Shown in pieces: positions 1-10,180 of a stretch of DNA of 64,000 bases. The notes below the pieces were generated by a model. That model ran no database searches, was not told the DNA's origin, and worked only from the letters and a program-made list of their open reading frames with translations. The stretch is from Iris pallida. Lineage: Eukaryota > Streptophyta > Magnoliopsida > Asparagales > Iridaceae. Made by a program: the position numbers and the translations under genes. The stretch lies in contig JANAVB010003400.1 of NCBI GenBank assembly GCA_029216955.1, positions 17,811,451 through 17,875,450 on the forward strand. Reading direction: 5' to 3'. Each line of letters opens with the position of its first letter. The stretch's first letter is position 1.

Positions 1-2214
1 ATTAAACCTTGTTATTTTCAAGTTTTGATGGTTCCATGTTGTAGAGAATTTCATTCCACTCCATTTTGACCTATGGAAGTTCGAATTCTGACCTTAGATG
101 AAGATTTTTGGAGCTTGGGAGCAATGGCTTCCATGGTTATTCTTCCCGGAAAGTGGAGAAGAAGAACATTACTTAGTCGCATGCCATTTTCATGCGGCAA
201 GTCCCATTCTTGGCCGCATGGCCCATGCCACATGGACTTAGCCGTATGGCCTTCACCCGCATGATTCAAGTTGACTCGAGCCGCATGAACCCGATTCCCC
301 TGCCGCATGTTCCCCAGCCGCATGAGCCTGCTGTCCTTAACCACATGCGCCCTTTTTCTCCAGCCGCATGAGCCTATCCCCTTCTTGCCGCATGGCTTCC
401 TCTAGCCGAGCCGCATGTCTTTGCTCGACTTAGCCGCATGGCTATCCCTAACTATTGCCGCATGAGCTCGTCACCCTTGCCGCATGTTCCCCTGCCGCAT
501 GAGCCCCTACCGCATGAACCCCTGCCGCATTAGCCCGTCACTCTTAGCCGCATGCGCCTTTTTTCCCCTGCCGCATAATCCCTTAACCCCTGGCCCCTTT
601 CATACGCCCTTTCCCCCCCGGCCGCATGAGCCCCCGAGCCGCATGAGCCCGTCCCGCTTAGTCGTATGGTTTCTTCCATAGCCGTGCACTCCTTTTACCC
701 TGTTGAGTTGCTACATTTATGCTTTTATCTCTTGACCCTCTGTGTAACTTGGGTCCCTTGATAGATTGCTTGTACCATGTAAATTCTGCACACTTGCCAT
801 GAACACGACAGTGACCTGTAGTGGTACACTCTTGACAAGTAACATGACATAATAGTGGCCCGTCGAGGCGTACTCTTGATAAGTAAACCTGACATGATAT
901 ATCTCGATATGCTGTTGCGACGGCTAGCATGACATGACAAGAATGAATGGCCTGGACACCGTGGACGATTGTATTTGTACCAATGAACCGGTATTGTCTT
1001 GCATCATGTCTAGGACAGGGGCTCCTGAGTACCACGGTCAGGGGTACCTACTGAAATTGACTAAGGCTAATAACTAGAATAATCCAGTAGTCATGAAAAG
1101 ATTTTTCAGCTACAGACAATCCCGTTATTTGGGAGCACAAATGGACTTGTAGCCTGCCGACGAGTAGGGCACAGTTTCAGCACACTGTCATGTGTTGCAC
1201 GCTTCATGAACGGATATTCGACCTAGATAACCTGGATGGTCTGCAGGGCTTGTGGCTGTTGGAATAATCTCATTGCATCTTGCTAGTAACTAGGCCTGTG
1301 ATAACCCTAGTTAGTTAAGTATCAAGCCGTACTTATTGCTTGGACGTGATTGATTGGATGGAGTCTAGTCCAGTCTAGTCTTGTCCTGATCCTGTATAAG
1401 ATTGTTACATGACCTGAATGCTTGTGTTTCACCTTGTCGATAAATGGTGGAAAACCAAGTTCCGTTCAGATGAAAGGTTACAACCCCGGTCCTTGTTTGG
1501 TTTACGGGTTGTAACTCGGTTATCTGAATAGTTCCATGGTTATCTTATCGTATATCGTTATGATTTTCTATATTTCAAGTCTTTTATTATAATTATGTTC
1601 TTGTGCTAATTGCTGGTTTTAGTTCTTAAGTGAAGCCTCCTTTGTGGCACTTGCTCTTTCTGGGATCTGACCCAGCTGATTTTGCGTGGCCAGATACCGG
1701 AACAGCTCCAGAGGATCTCCCCACCTTCCAGCCAGATGGTGACCACCAGGCGTAACCCTGGCAACGAGTGGATTTTATTTTTGGCTCTCCCACTCTATTG
1801 TAAAATTATTCTTTTGAGGCGTTTAGCCGACGAGCACGTGTTAGCTCGATTGTACTTTACTTACTGTCTGCCTACGGGCTGTAACATGATTGACAAATCC
1901 TAGGGTTGATCATGTATGACTGAAACTCTTGCTAGTCTTCACATTTTGTATGACTAGCTTCATGATCATCCAAATATGTAATGTATGGGACGCCTAACTA
2001 TTATATATTTGGTGCTCTGACATCTTGTAACTGTTATTACTTGCTTGAGATTGAGACAATAGGCTTGTTCATGACCATAAGAGACTGATGGCTTGTAGTT
2101 AAACCCTCATGTATCTAGACAGCCGTGACCGTATAGTGAGGTGGGTGGCACTTCAATATACGTAGCTGGTTATGTTCGCCCCTGCTCTCCAGTATTCTGG
2201 TTCTGGGGAGTTAC
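1..2214 (+). mobile_element. 3' part of a long LTR, 'TGTCAC' family, copy 1
   Basis: The last ~30 bases (ending in TTCTGGGG then AGTTACA at 2214) match, in inverse orientation, the start of the element at 2707, which begins TGTCACGCCCCAG. Further matching blocks occur in the expected order: the GGTTCCATGTTGTAGAGAAT block near 29-49, the CCGCATG array, and a GTGGCCAGAT block near 1687. The window therefore opens inside an LTR of this family, probably a solo LTR, whose left end lies outside. No protein domain is visible. Short open frames here are incidental. The flanking ACTCC at 2215-2219 could be one side of a target duplication, but the other side is not visible. Confidence 0.6.
190..660 (+). 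repeat. Irregular array of the CCGCATG core
   Basis: About 18 copies of (A/T/G)GCCGCATG occur at irregular 15-45 bp spacing, mostly in one orientation, often as GCCGCATGAGCC. The reverse complement of the core is ATGCGGC, the same core found in arrays of other unit lengths elsewhere in the window. The irregular spacing separates it from the regular 19-bp and 27-bp arrays of the same core. Confidence 0.8.
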
Positions 2215-2446
2215 AACTCCAGCAAATTGAGGCGAGTACATTCTCTGATAAATTTTTGTTTATGATAACTTCTATGTTTCCTGTATTTAGTGTAGATATC
2301 TATGAGCTCTTGACACATTTGTTACACAGATTGGTATTATCTGGATCCCGTCATGAGACGTTATTCATTGTATATATTGGTGTAGCTTGTGCAAGCCTCA
2401 TTGTTGTTCTTGTACTTGTATGGACACTGATTCTCGAGAAGACTTG
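2215..2446 (+). mobile_element. Fragment of the 5' LTR of gypsy element X
   Basis: This segment aligns closely with 21925-22140 (GCAAATTGAGGCGAGTACAT onward). The alignment breaks at about 2447 and resumes at 14332, so the two pieces are one LTR split by the insertion of gypsy A. On the left it is bounded by the end of the LTR at 2214. Confidence 0.8.
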
Positions 2447-2706
2447 CAACCTGTAGAAGCATGGAAAAGAATGATAAAACCTTATACGGCCCAGAAACTC
2501 CATGCGTCTCAGAACTTGGGGGGTTCATGCGGCTCAAAAATTCCTGAGAGCTTCATGCGGCTCAGATAGTTTTTATGCGGCTCAGAAAAAGCTACGTGGC
2601 CTTATGCGGTTCGAAAGAGACCCATACAGCTGGCTGGCCATTAATGCTCTGACACAAAGTGACAGCTCTGACATAGCTCTGACATGATGGCTCTGATATA
2701 AAGAAG

Positions 2707-5161
2707 TGTCACGCCCCAGAACCAGAATACTGGAGAGCGGGGGAATGACTCAGCCAGCTATGTATTACGGGTAGATGAATACCGTATAATACGATCAATG
2801 CTGTCTAAAAGACGAGAGGGTGCATACTACATGAAAGTCTTACTATGGTCACTTCATATCTATTGTCTCAATCATTCAAACAAGAAACAAAAATAGAGAA
2901 CATGTAAGATAAAGCAGTAAGGCGTACCAAATGCTCAGTCAAAATGTTCTTGATATCTGGCTTTACAAAACATAGCCAGATGATGTAGCAAAGTATACCC
3001 AATTGTTATCAGCTGCAGTTTGACTTAATTACAATTATGTAAAAGTAAGTACAAGACAATCCGACTAACATGTCGGTGCCAAATGGCAAGGTATTAAGTA
3101 AATAACAAAACGAGTGGGGAAGTAAGGAACCCACTCGAGTCCTCCTGCGATCATCCCTCTAGTATTGACCATCTCGAAGGTGGAAGTAAGCTGAGTCCTC
3201 GGGAACCGGCTCTAGATCTGGCCATGCAAAACCAGAGAGGTTAGACCTCTAATAGCAAGTACCGCAAGGAAGCACGATATGAGGAATTAAAACCAGTAAT
3301 AAGAGAATATGATATATAGACCTCTGCTTGCTACTATGATTCATATAACATCACGACACTTCGAACCAACCTCCCAACCAAACAAGGACAGAAATTGGCC
3401 CGTCATGTCCTGACATTCTGGTCATCTCAGTTAAGTAACAGAGTAGGTACAGTACACAAACAAATTAATTTAAACGGCCATTCAACTTCTACGGCTTGCT
3501 ATTGTGAGTTCCAAGTTACCCTGGAAATATGCAATAAGGATTCCTCAGTTCTTACTATGTGCAAGCAAGGCTAGTCTATCCAGTCAATCAATTGCACCAA
3601 TCATGAATTAGACGAGTCACAGCGGGACGCCCGTCATCAATATATAATAAATAATATAAGCAGATACCACTCCCTGCCCGTGTGACAGATTTGCAGTATC
3701 TGTAGGAACCAGCCGGCCTGTCGGGCACTTAATAGTCCCAAAGAGGGCTGCCATGTAAGAATTCGGGAATCCATTCTCTCCATGCAATCATTATTTTATT
3801 TAACTTAGTAGTCTCTTCGTTGAGTGAAATCTCATACCGTGGATCATGGTCATTCAGAATGAGTACTTCCGTACAATTACGATATGCCTAACTCTACAAC
3901 GATACCCGTACGGTTAGGTTGTAGGTCTTGCATAGCGTAATGCAACAATCAAAACTAACCACGGAATAATCATGCCTTGACCATCAAGTACACATGCTGC
4001 TTTTGTAGAAAATAAATAAATAAATTGAAGCCTGCATGTGTGCCTGTATGTCAATATTCGGGATCGACCAATCGACTATAATAGTTCATAGTTAATATGA
4101 ACTTGTCTCATTCATTCAATTCAATAAGACGACTAGCCAGTCTCTTAGTTCCAACTAGGAATGCATGATCAATTATTAGTCAAGGTCACAATCAATGTTA
4201 ATTAATGCCAAGATAACAATCAATGTTAGTTAATGTCAACTCGGGACAGAATCAGCCAAAAGACATTATGGGCTAGAGTTTATGCGGCCGGGAAAATAAA
4301 AGCTCATGCGGCCAGGATTTGCTCATGCGGCCAGAATTTGCTCATGCGGCCAGAATTTGCTCATGCGGCCACAAATTGCTTATGCGGCCAGAATTTGCTC
4401 ATGCGGCCAGAATCTGCTTATGCGGTCAGAAATTGCTCATGCGGCCAGAAATTGCTCATACGGCCAGAAATTGCTTATGCGGCCAGAATCTGCTCATGCG
4501 GCCAGAATCTGCGTTGGCAGATGAACATAGAAATGACCAAAAATGCTTTTGGCCATAACTTTCTCAAATTAAGTCGAAATCTAACTTTTCAAAAGCTAAA
4601 TTTTGGTAGAATTGAATTCTCTACAACATGGAACCACTTATTTTCGAAAACAACAAAGTTTGATAGATCAAACCCACAAAATCCATATAAAAAACCAAAA
4701 CTTAAAACTTAGATCTACACCCAACCATCCATGGAAATCAAGAACTTCAAGACCTAAACATGTAGAAGAGAAGATAAACAACATAGATTAAAAATAAATG
4801 GGGATGCATGAAATCCCTCATGGTGTGCAAGATGTACTTGCCTCTCCAAATGGGTGGGTGGGAGAGTAATGGAGGATGAAGAAGGAGAAGTAAATGTGAG
4901 TAATGAAGAGAGAAAGGGTTTTGGGGCTTTAAATGAAGGAGTGGTGGTAGGTGGGGAGTTGGGTTCATATTGAACCATCAAGGCCGGAAAATAAACCAAC
5001 TCGGGTCGAACCCAAAAGCAAAGTAGAAAGTAAAATGCAGAAAAATAATTAACGTGAAATTAAAGGAATTAAAATACAGAACAATACATGATAAATATTA
5101 AATAAATACATTTAAGCAGTACATGCATTTAAAATACGTATTCTGGGAACGGAAAGTGACA
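2707..5161 (-). mobile_element. Solo-LTR-like insertion, 'TGTCAC' family, copy 2
   Basis: The element has perfect ends TGTCAC...GTGACA and a perfect 5-bp target duplication AGAAG (2702-2706 and 5162-5166). The disrupted site is intact in the 3' LTR at about 13517. No coding domain was seen, so a solo LTR or LTR-only element fits. It is homologous to 1-2214 in the opposite orientation, which sets its orientation as minus. It carries a 19-bp array of the ATGCGGC core. Confidence 0.8.
4281..4515 (+). repeat. 19-bp tandem array, ATGCGGCCAGAAYTTGCTC-like
   Basis: About twelve units with a 19-bp period share CATGCGGCCAGAA. Because 19 is not a multiple of three, all three frames stay open and give the same repeating peptide, which is why long frames appear here. 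I read it as non-coding LTR sequence. Confidence 0.85.
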
Positions 5162-5261
5162 AGAAGAGACGAGACATGCTCATAAAAAGACGAGAAAATC
5201 TTTGTGATAGCTGGCACAGTTCACAAATTCTAAGAAATTTTTTTACGCGGATCGCCTGAGT

Positions 5262-5490
5262 GACCCTCATGCGGCTCGGTCGTGAGGCCACTCTCATGCG
5301 GCTCGGTTGTAAGGCCACCCTCATGCGGCTAGGTTGTGAGGCCACCCTCATGCGGCTCAGTTGTGAGGCCACCCTCATGCGGCTCGGTTGTGAGGCCACC
5401 CTCATGCTGTTCGGTTGTGAGGCTACCCTCATGCGGCTCGGTTGTGAGGCCACCCTCATGCGACTCGGACAGGGGTACAGTCCTTCATGC
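5262..5490 (+). repeat. 27-bp tandem array in the 5' LTR of A (8 units)
   Basis: The unit is CCTCATGCGGCTCGG followed by TTGTGAGGCCAC. Eight units are present, the last divergent, while the 3' LTR has six at 13619-13790. Open frames with a MRLGCEATL-like repeat on both strands are a by-product of the 27-bp (nine-codon) period. Confidence 0.9.
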
Positions 5491-5730
5491 GGCTCGCAAC
5501 CTAGTGGCAGTTGGGACACGTGGCAGAAGTTGACTAAGTCTTAACAACTAAGATTTATTGCAAGTAACAGATCATAGCAGTTCAGATCTATTTCAACCAA
5601 CATAACAGTCCAGATTTATTGCAACAAACAGATCAAGATTAATCTTAACCAATCTCCAACTGCCTACTTCTCAAGGCACAGTTACAAGGATGTGGCCACG
5701 AGGCTGTACAGCCCACTCATCACAAATTCC

Positions 5731-5739
5731 TATAAATAG
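5731..5739 (+). promoter_or_regulatory. TATA box of the 5' LTR of A
   Basis: TATAAATAG occurs about 290 bp before the LTR end and is repeated at the same place in the 3' LTR (14035-14043). A CT/GA-rich leader with ACACAGAGCAGCAGAGAG follows. This is the probable LTR promoter driving gag. Confidence 0.75.
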
Positions 5740-6031
5740 CAAGGTGCTAATCCCTTGTACATGCACACAGAGCAGCAGAGAGATATAGAGAGCATTTCTT
5801 CGTCGGAGTCGAGGATGCGTTCGATCGTCCAAGGAGTAAGGCAGAGTTGATAGCACTTTTCCGAGCCTCTACCGTCACCCCCCAGAATCTAAATTAAACA
5901 ATTGTACTTAGATTATTTTTCCTAGATTTTATTCCTAGGCTCTCTTTGTACGAGCGAGTTTGTAATTGTGAATTAAAGTTCAGTCCTCCCATAAAACTGT
6001 TCTGTTCTTTGATAATCAATGGCAAACACGA

Positions 6032-6049
6032 TGGAGACTCTGCTGGGGA
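6032..6049 (+). other. Primer binding site of gypsy A
   Basis: TGGAGACTCTGCTGGGGA lies three bases after the LTR end. A homologous GGCGACTCTACTGGGGA lies after LTR B (61014-61030). The GACTC..CTGGGGA form resembles primer sites of Tat/Ogre elements; the priming tRNA is inferred, not checked. Confidence 0.65.
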
Positions 6050-6329
6050 CTAACTTTTCTACTGCTGAGAAGTTGGTGACGCAATCGGACGCAGCCAAGC
6101 TCGGCTCCACGCAACAGATGCTGGTTGTTCGCTTCGACCAGCAAGCGTTTGAAGAGATGCTCTCCGAGAAGACTCACATGCGGAGAAGACGGCGGAGAAG
6201 ACTCACATGCGGCCCCACTTTAGGCCACAGAGGACCCTGCTGTCCCCAAGTCTGGCAGAAGAAAGCACTACGATGCTGGACTTGCGGGAGCAAGGGGGAA
6301 CTCTGTGCGGAAGCCGCATAAGGGCACCC

Positions 6330-6570
6330 GCCGCATGAAGGTTCATACGGCCACCAATCTTAGCCGCATGGAGAAGGCTCATGCGTCCACAAGCTCCAGC
6401 CGTATACAGAAGCCTCATACGGCCACAAATTCCAGCCGCATACAGAAGGCTCATGCGGCCCCCATAATTTCCAGCCGCATGCAGGATGTTTATGCGGCCA
6501 ACAAGTCCAGCCGCAGGGAGATGGCTTATGCGGCATCCAATCCCAGCCGCAGGCCATCCACCATATACGG
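6330..6570 (+). repeat. Array of inverted ATGCGG pairs inside gag (~36 bp period)
   Basis: Seven units pair CCGCAT (or CCGTAT) with ATGCGG (or ATACGG) across an 8-12 base spacer, for example 6400-6422, 6436-6458 and 6475-6497. Spacing is 36-38 bp, so the array also encodes a 12-residue repeat (SSRIQKAHAA-like). Unit 6400-6422 has CCGTAT...ATACGG, a paired change on both arms relative to its neighbours. Confidence 0.8.
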
Positions 6571-9418
6571 CTCAGGTTCGATCTTTGACCGGCTCTCATG
6601 CGGTCCTGACCTCAGAAGCTCTCACGAGGGTGTGCCAGACTCTGTGCGGCATAATTTGGACTCTTCCTACTATGCACCCTCGGATGCTAGAGCGAAGAAG
6701 TCTAGGACAGTGCGAGCTCGTCGAGCTCAGTCAGTTGTCCCAACTTCTGACCATCAGGGAGTACCGCTAGTTGTTACGCGGGCCTCTGATAGAAAGTTGT
6801 ACAAAACTACCCGTGTCCAGCCCCCGGCGGCCAATGGACAGGGTGGTCAAGAATCTCCTAAGAATGATCATGGGCAAGTACTGTTGCTAGCCCCACGTCA
6901 GGGAGCAAACATGATACCAACACACTCGTGTGCTCGGGACTCCCGGGCCCATAAAACGAGTGTAAGGGTTGCTCGAGAAGCACTTGACTTGCGTGATATG
7001 ATCCTTCACAAATGCAAGGAAAGAGAAGAAAGCTTGGTGTACAGAGAGTCCTTCCATGGACATTAATGTACTCAAGTCATTGTCAACTGCTGCTGCAATA
7101 AGGCAGCAGTACAAGAGGGCCGGCAGTCCGTCTTCCAACGACTGCAGCGGCCAGGACCGATCCTAGAACAAAGCTCGGGAGAAGAGGTGCTTCCTTTCGC
7201 CTCCTGCAATTCTACCCGGAAGGTCCCTACCAGTAAGGGAGGGAAGAAAGTAAATGTTTTCAGCCCGACGATCTCCACTAGCACGGCTAAGAAACTCTCA
7301 TCCAAGCGGTTGTCCATAACCACCACGGGAGGAGTTTATCAAGGCACCCGCTATAAGACGAAATCTTCAACACCTGGAGATTCGCCATCTACATCCCTGG
7401 GGGTAGCCGAAGCTGGGGGTAGCACTCCCCGGAACATCCACGACAATCCGGTGTTCCAAGAAGATCAACCTGGGGAGATAATTCCCCCAACAGATGCAGC
7501 AGATTCTGACGTCCCTGAAGACGTCCACAAGTGCCAAGATGAGGCAACCTCCTATGCAGGGGGTGGCACTTCCTCCGAGACCGAACCGGAGGAGAACATT
7601 CCTACATATCCCGACGACTTCTCCATTCGGGGGTATGATTCGGAGAGCACATCCTCCACAGTTCCTTCTACTGTTCCTCGTATAAGAACAGTATTTATGA
7701 CCGAGAATGACCAGGACGGTCCCAGTGATCGACAGCACCTCGACACTCTTGAGGCCATACTTCATACCCTGTTCAAGTCAGTAGACGAGATCAATGTAGC
7801 CCTGCCGACTCTCCAAGGAAGAATGCCTGGCCAAACAAGCCTGGGTCCCGCCGTCAATGCGGACTCAAACACCACCGCACCAACCCCGGGTGACAATCCA
7901 CCCGGAATGTCGGCTCCCACTGCTGCAGACGAGGCTAGAGAGACAAGAAGAGAGGTCCAAGAGCTTCGGGCAATGTTTTACGTCCGAGAAAACTCTCAGG
8001 ACCTCAGGATACGACAGCCGTATCCTGCTGCATGGAGAGATGTCTCCTTTCCTCCTCGATACAAACCATTCAACATCAACCCTTACGATGGGAAGACATC
8101 TGCAAGCCGATACGTGACCTACTTTGAGGTCACGACAGATCATCTGCTGCATGACGACGCCATCCTTACACGTTTATTCATTGGGGCATTGGAGGGAGTC
8201 GCATTCGACTGGTACCGTAACTTGCCGGACAACTGCATCCATTCCTTCGTCGGCTTCAAACATATGTTCTTGGAGAGATTCTATGAGGTGGGACAAGATG
8301 TGACCATGTCAACCCTCATGGACGTTGTCCAAGGAGAAAAGGAGCTGACAAGAAACTACATCGAGCAGTTTCGCCAAACCGCGATGAAGTTGCCCTCCGG
8401 TAATCCAGACTCTTCCTTAATTGAAATTTGCCAAAAGAGGCTGCTCCCCACAATCAGCCTCTGGATGGGCGAAAGTCAATTTAAGGACTGGAAGACTTTC
8501 ATCATCAGCGCCACTAGTGCAGAAGATAAGTTAAAGAAAGCTCGCCAACTAGGTTTGCACATCTCGGATACGGAGGACAAGGGCAAACGTCCTAATGCCA
8601 ACAACAACAACGGCGGTAATTCCTCCAACAACCGAGACAACAAGGGCAAACAGGCTATGGTGGTCGACACAGCCCCGAAGCCCGAACCGAAGCAGGCAGA
8701 AAAGCAGTGGCCGCAGATGACTTACTCCTTCGAGGATAGTCATGTCAAGCCCATCTTTGACATGCTCTTACAAGGAGACAGAATTCAGCTCCCTACGCCA
8801 AGGCGTGAACCTCGACCTACAGAGATGGAGAGCCCCAAGTACTGTCACTACCATCGCAACGTTCACCACGCTACACAAGACTGCTTCCAATTGAAGCGGT
8901 ACATCCAAAACCTCATCGACTCCAAGGCCCTGGCCATTAATTTCGAGGAGGTGACGGTCGCTGCCAACATGGTGTCAGTCTAATTTGGCAGCTTCCCGCC
9001 GACGAGGACGCAAGACGGCGTAGTGCCTGTCCCCCGGGCAAAAATGGAGGTCGCTAATCTTCCACCTCCCCGAGACCAGGCTACTGGGCTGGTACCCCTT
9101 ACCACATCACGAGGGGAGGTCATATAGGTCCCCCCGGACTTAGTATCTGAAGTAACTTAGCCAGCATCACCCTCTACTGGCAAGAAGAAGGGCAGGAAAG
9201 TCAAGTCCTGCCGCACAATCTCGACCGACGTCGAAGAAGCGACAGCTGTCGTTACCCGGCCTGGTGCGCAAACTCAACCCGCACCGGGTAACTCGGCTGA
9301 AGAACATCAGCCGGCCACTGCTGATACCCCAGGACCTTCTCAGCCTCCATCGACCGATAAGCCCAAGCCAAAGGAGACCCGCTTTGACAAGCCGCTCTGA
9401 AAAGACACGCCTCATGGA

Positions 9419-10180
9419 ATGGAGAAGCCCTACAATTTTGACATTTTGGCACAATTGGCCAACACACCAGCCAAATTGTCATTATATGAGCTCCTGAGAC
9501 TCTCCAAAGATGTTCGTGTCGTACTGAGTGAAGCACTTCAGAATGCCAACATATATCTGGCTCAGGTCAATCTCACAGGGAAGAGCTCGCCGACAAATCT
9601 CCAGGACATAGCTTGTACATGTGCAATGCCCAACATTGTCTTCACTCCGCAGGATATGCTTATCAAGACCAACCTGCACGATCGCCCTCTGTATTATACT
9701 AGATACGTCGGCGAAATCAAGGTGGATCGGATGCACATTGATCCCGGCTCTTCGATAAGCATTATTCCGAAGAGCTTGCTTCACCATCTGCGCATCCCTA
9801 TGCATCGGCTGACTCCTACCAGCACCGCCATCAGCGGTTTCAATTCCGGAAGAAGCTATCCCATTGGAAAGATTCGCCTGAAATGCCAAATTGGCGACCT
9901 TCAGTCGGAAGTAACCTGCTATGTCATCGACGCAGACACCTCCTACAATATTCTTCTGGGGCGTCCGTGGATACATAATTACATGATCGTGCCCTCCATA
10001 TTGCACCAGTGCTTCAAGCACGTCGACAAGCACGGCTTCGTGAAGACGAAATTTGCCGACATCGATCCTTTCAAAGGAGTCGAATCCTACTATTCAGATT
10101 CCTGCTTGTACGAGAAATCAAATAGGCACCTGATCAAAAGAGGATGTTCAAGAGCAAACGGAGGCCATTGCAGGGCCTGA
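9419..10180 (+). CDS. Retroviral-type aspartic protease of gypsy A
   Basis: The frame contains a Tat-type linker (SLYELLRLSKDVR near residue 22), then the active-site segment MHIDPGSSISIIPKS near residue 105 and the downstream flap/dimer region YNILLGRPWIHNYMIVPS near residue 178. The active site reads D-P-G-S rather than the usual D-[SG]-G-[SA]. The protease would cut the gag-pol polyprotein. Upstream, 8984-9418 carries stops in this frame and is a degraded gag-protease linker. Downstream the frame stops at 10180 and runs directly into the 3' end of the antisense gene, where reverse transcriptase would be expected. The start is taken at the first ATG, but as part of a polyprotein it need not start here. 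Confidence 0.75.
   Translation: MEKPYNFDILAQLANTPAKLSLYELLRLSKDVRVVLSEALQNANIYLAQVNLTGKSSPTNLQDIACTCAMPNIVFTPQDMLIKTNLHDRPLYYTRYVGEIKVDRMHIDPGSSISIIPKSLLHHLRIPMHRLTPTSTAISGFNSGRSYPIGKIRLKCQIGDLQSEVTCYVIDADTSYNILLGRPWIHNYMIVPSILHQCFKHVDKHGFVKTKFADIDPFKGVESYYSDSCLYEKSNRHLIKRGCSRANGGHCRA

Larger units (their letters stand above)
2452..6028 (+). repeat. 5' LTR of gypsy A, split by a nested LTR
   Basis: Without the 2455-bp insert (2707-5161) and one 5-bp target copy this LTR is about 1117 bp, against 1072 bp for the 3' LTR. The 45-bp difference is explained by two extra 27-bp array units (+54) and a 9-bp CAGCTCTGA unit present only in the 3' copy (-9). The remaining sequence is very similar, so the insertion is not ancient. 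Confidence 0.85.
6019..8983 (+). pseudogene. gag of gypsy A, with frameshift and one internal stop
   Basis: The first ATG (6019) lies in the last ten bases of the LTR and the frame runs through the primer site. The first ~45 residues (LLGT.FST.EK.VTQSD) are conserved in copy B at 60999. Around 6180-6310 the frame shifts, next to a direct duplication of AGACTCACATGCGG. The frame from 6305 continues to 8983 with one TAA at 7064-7066. Residues from 6340 to 6570 form a 12-residue repeat. The segment around 8050-8300 is a typical retrotransposon gag domain (YVTYFEVTTDHL, FDWYRNLP, FLERFY). Near the C terminus (8840-8900) is a zinc-knuckle-like CHYHRNVHHATQDC. The product would be the capsid/nucleocapsid protein that packages element RNA in the cytoplasm. 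The stop and frameshift probably kill this copy. Confidence 0.8.

Noticed and set aside
4233..4712. Repetitive MRPEFAHAAR-type protein frames
   Set aside because: The 19-bp period keeps all frames open with the same peptide; this is LTR sequence.
5112..5544. Repetitive MRLGCEATL-type frames on both strands (also 13371-13848)
   Set aside because: By-product of the 27-bp LTR array; open on both strands and variable in unit number.
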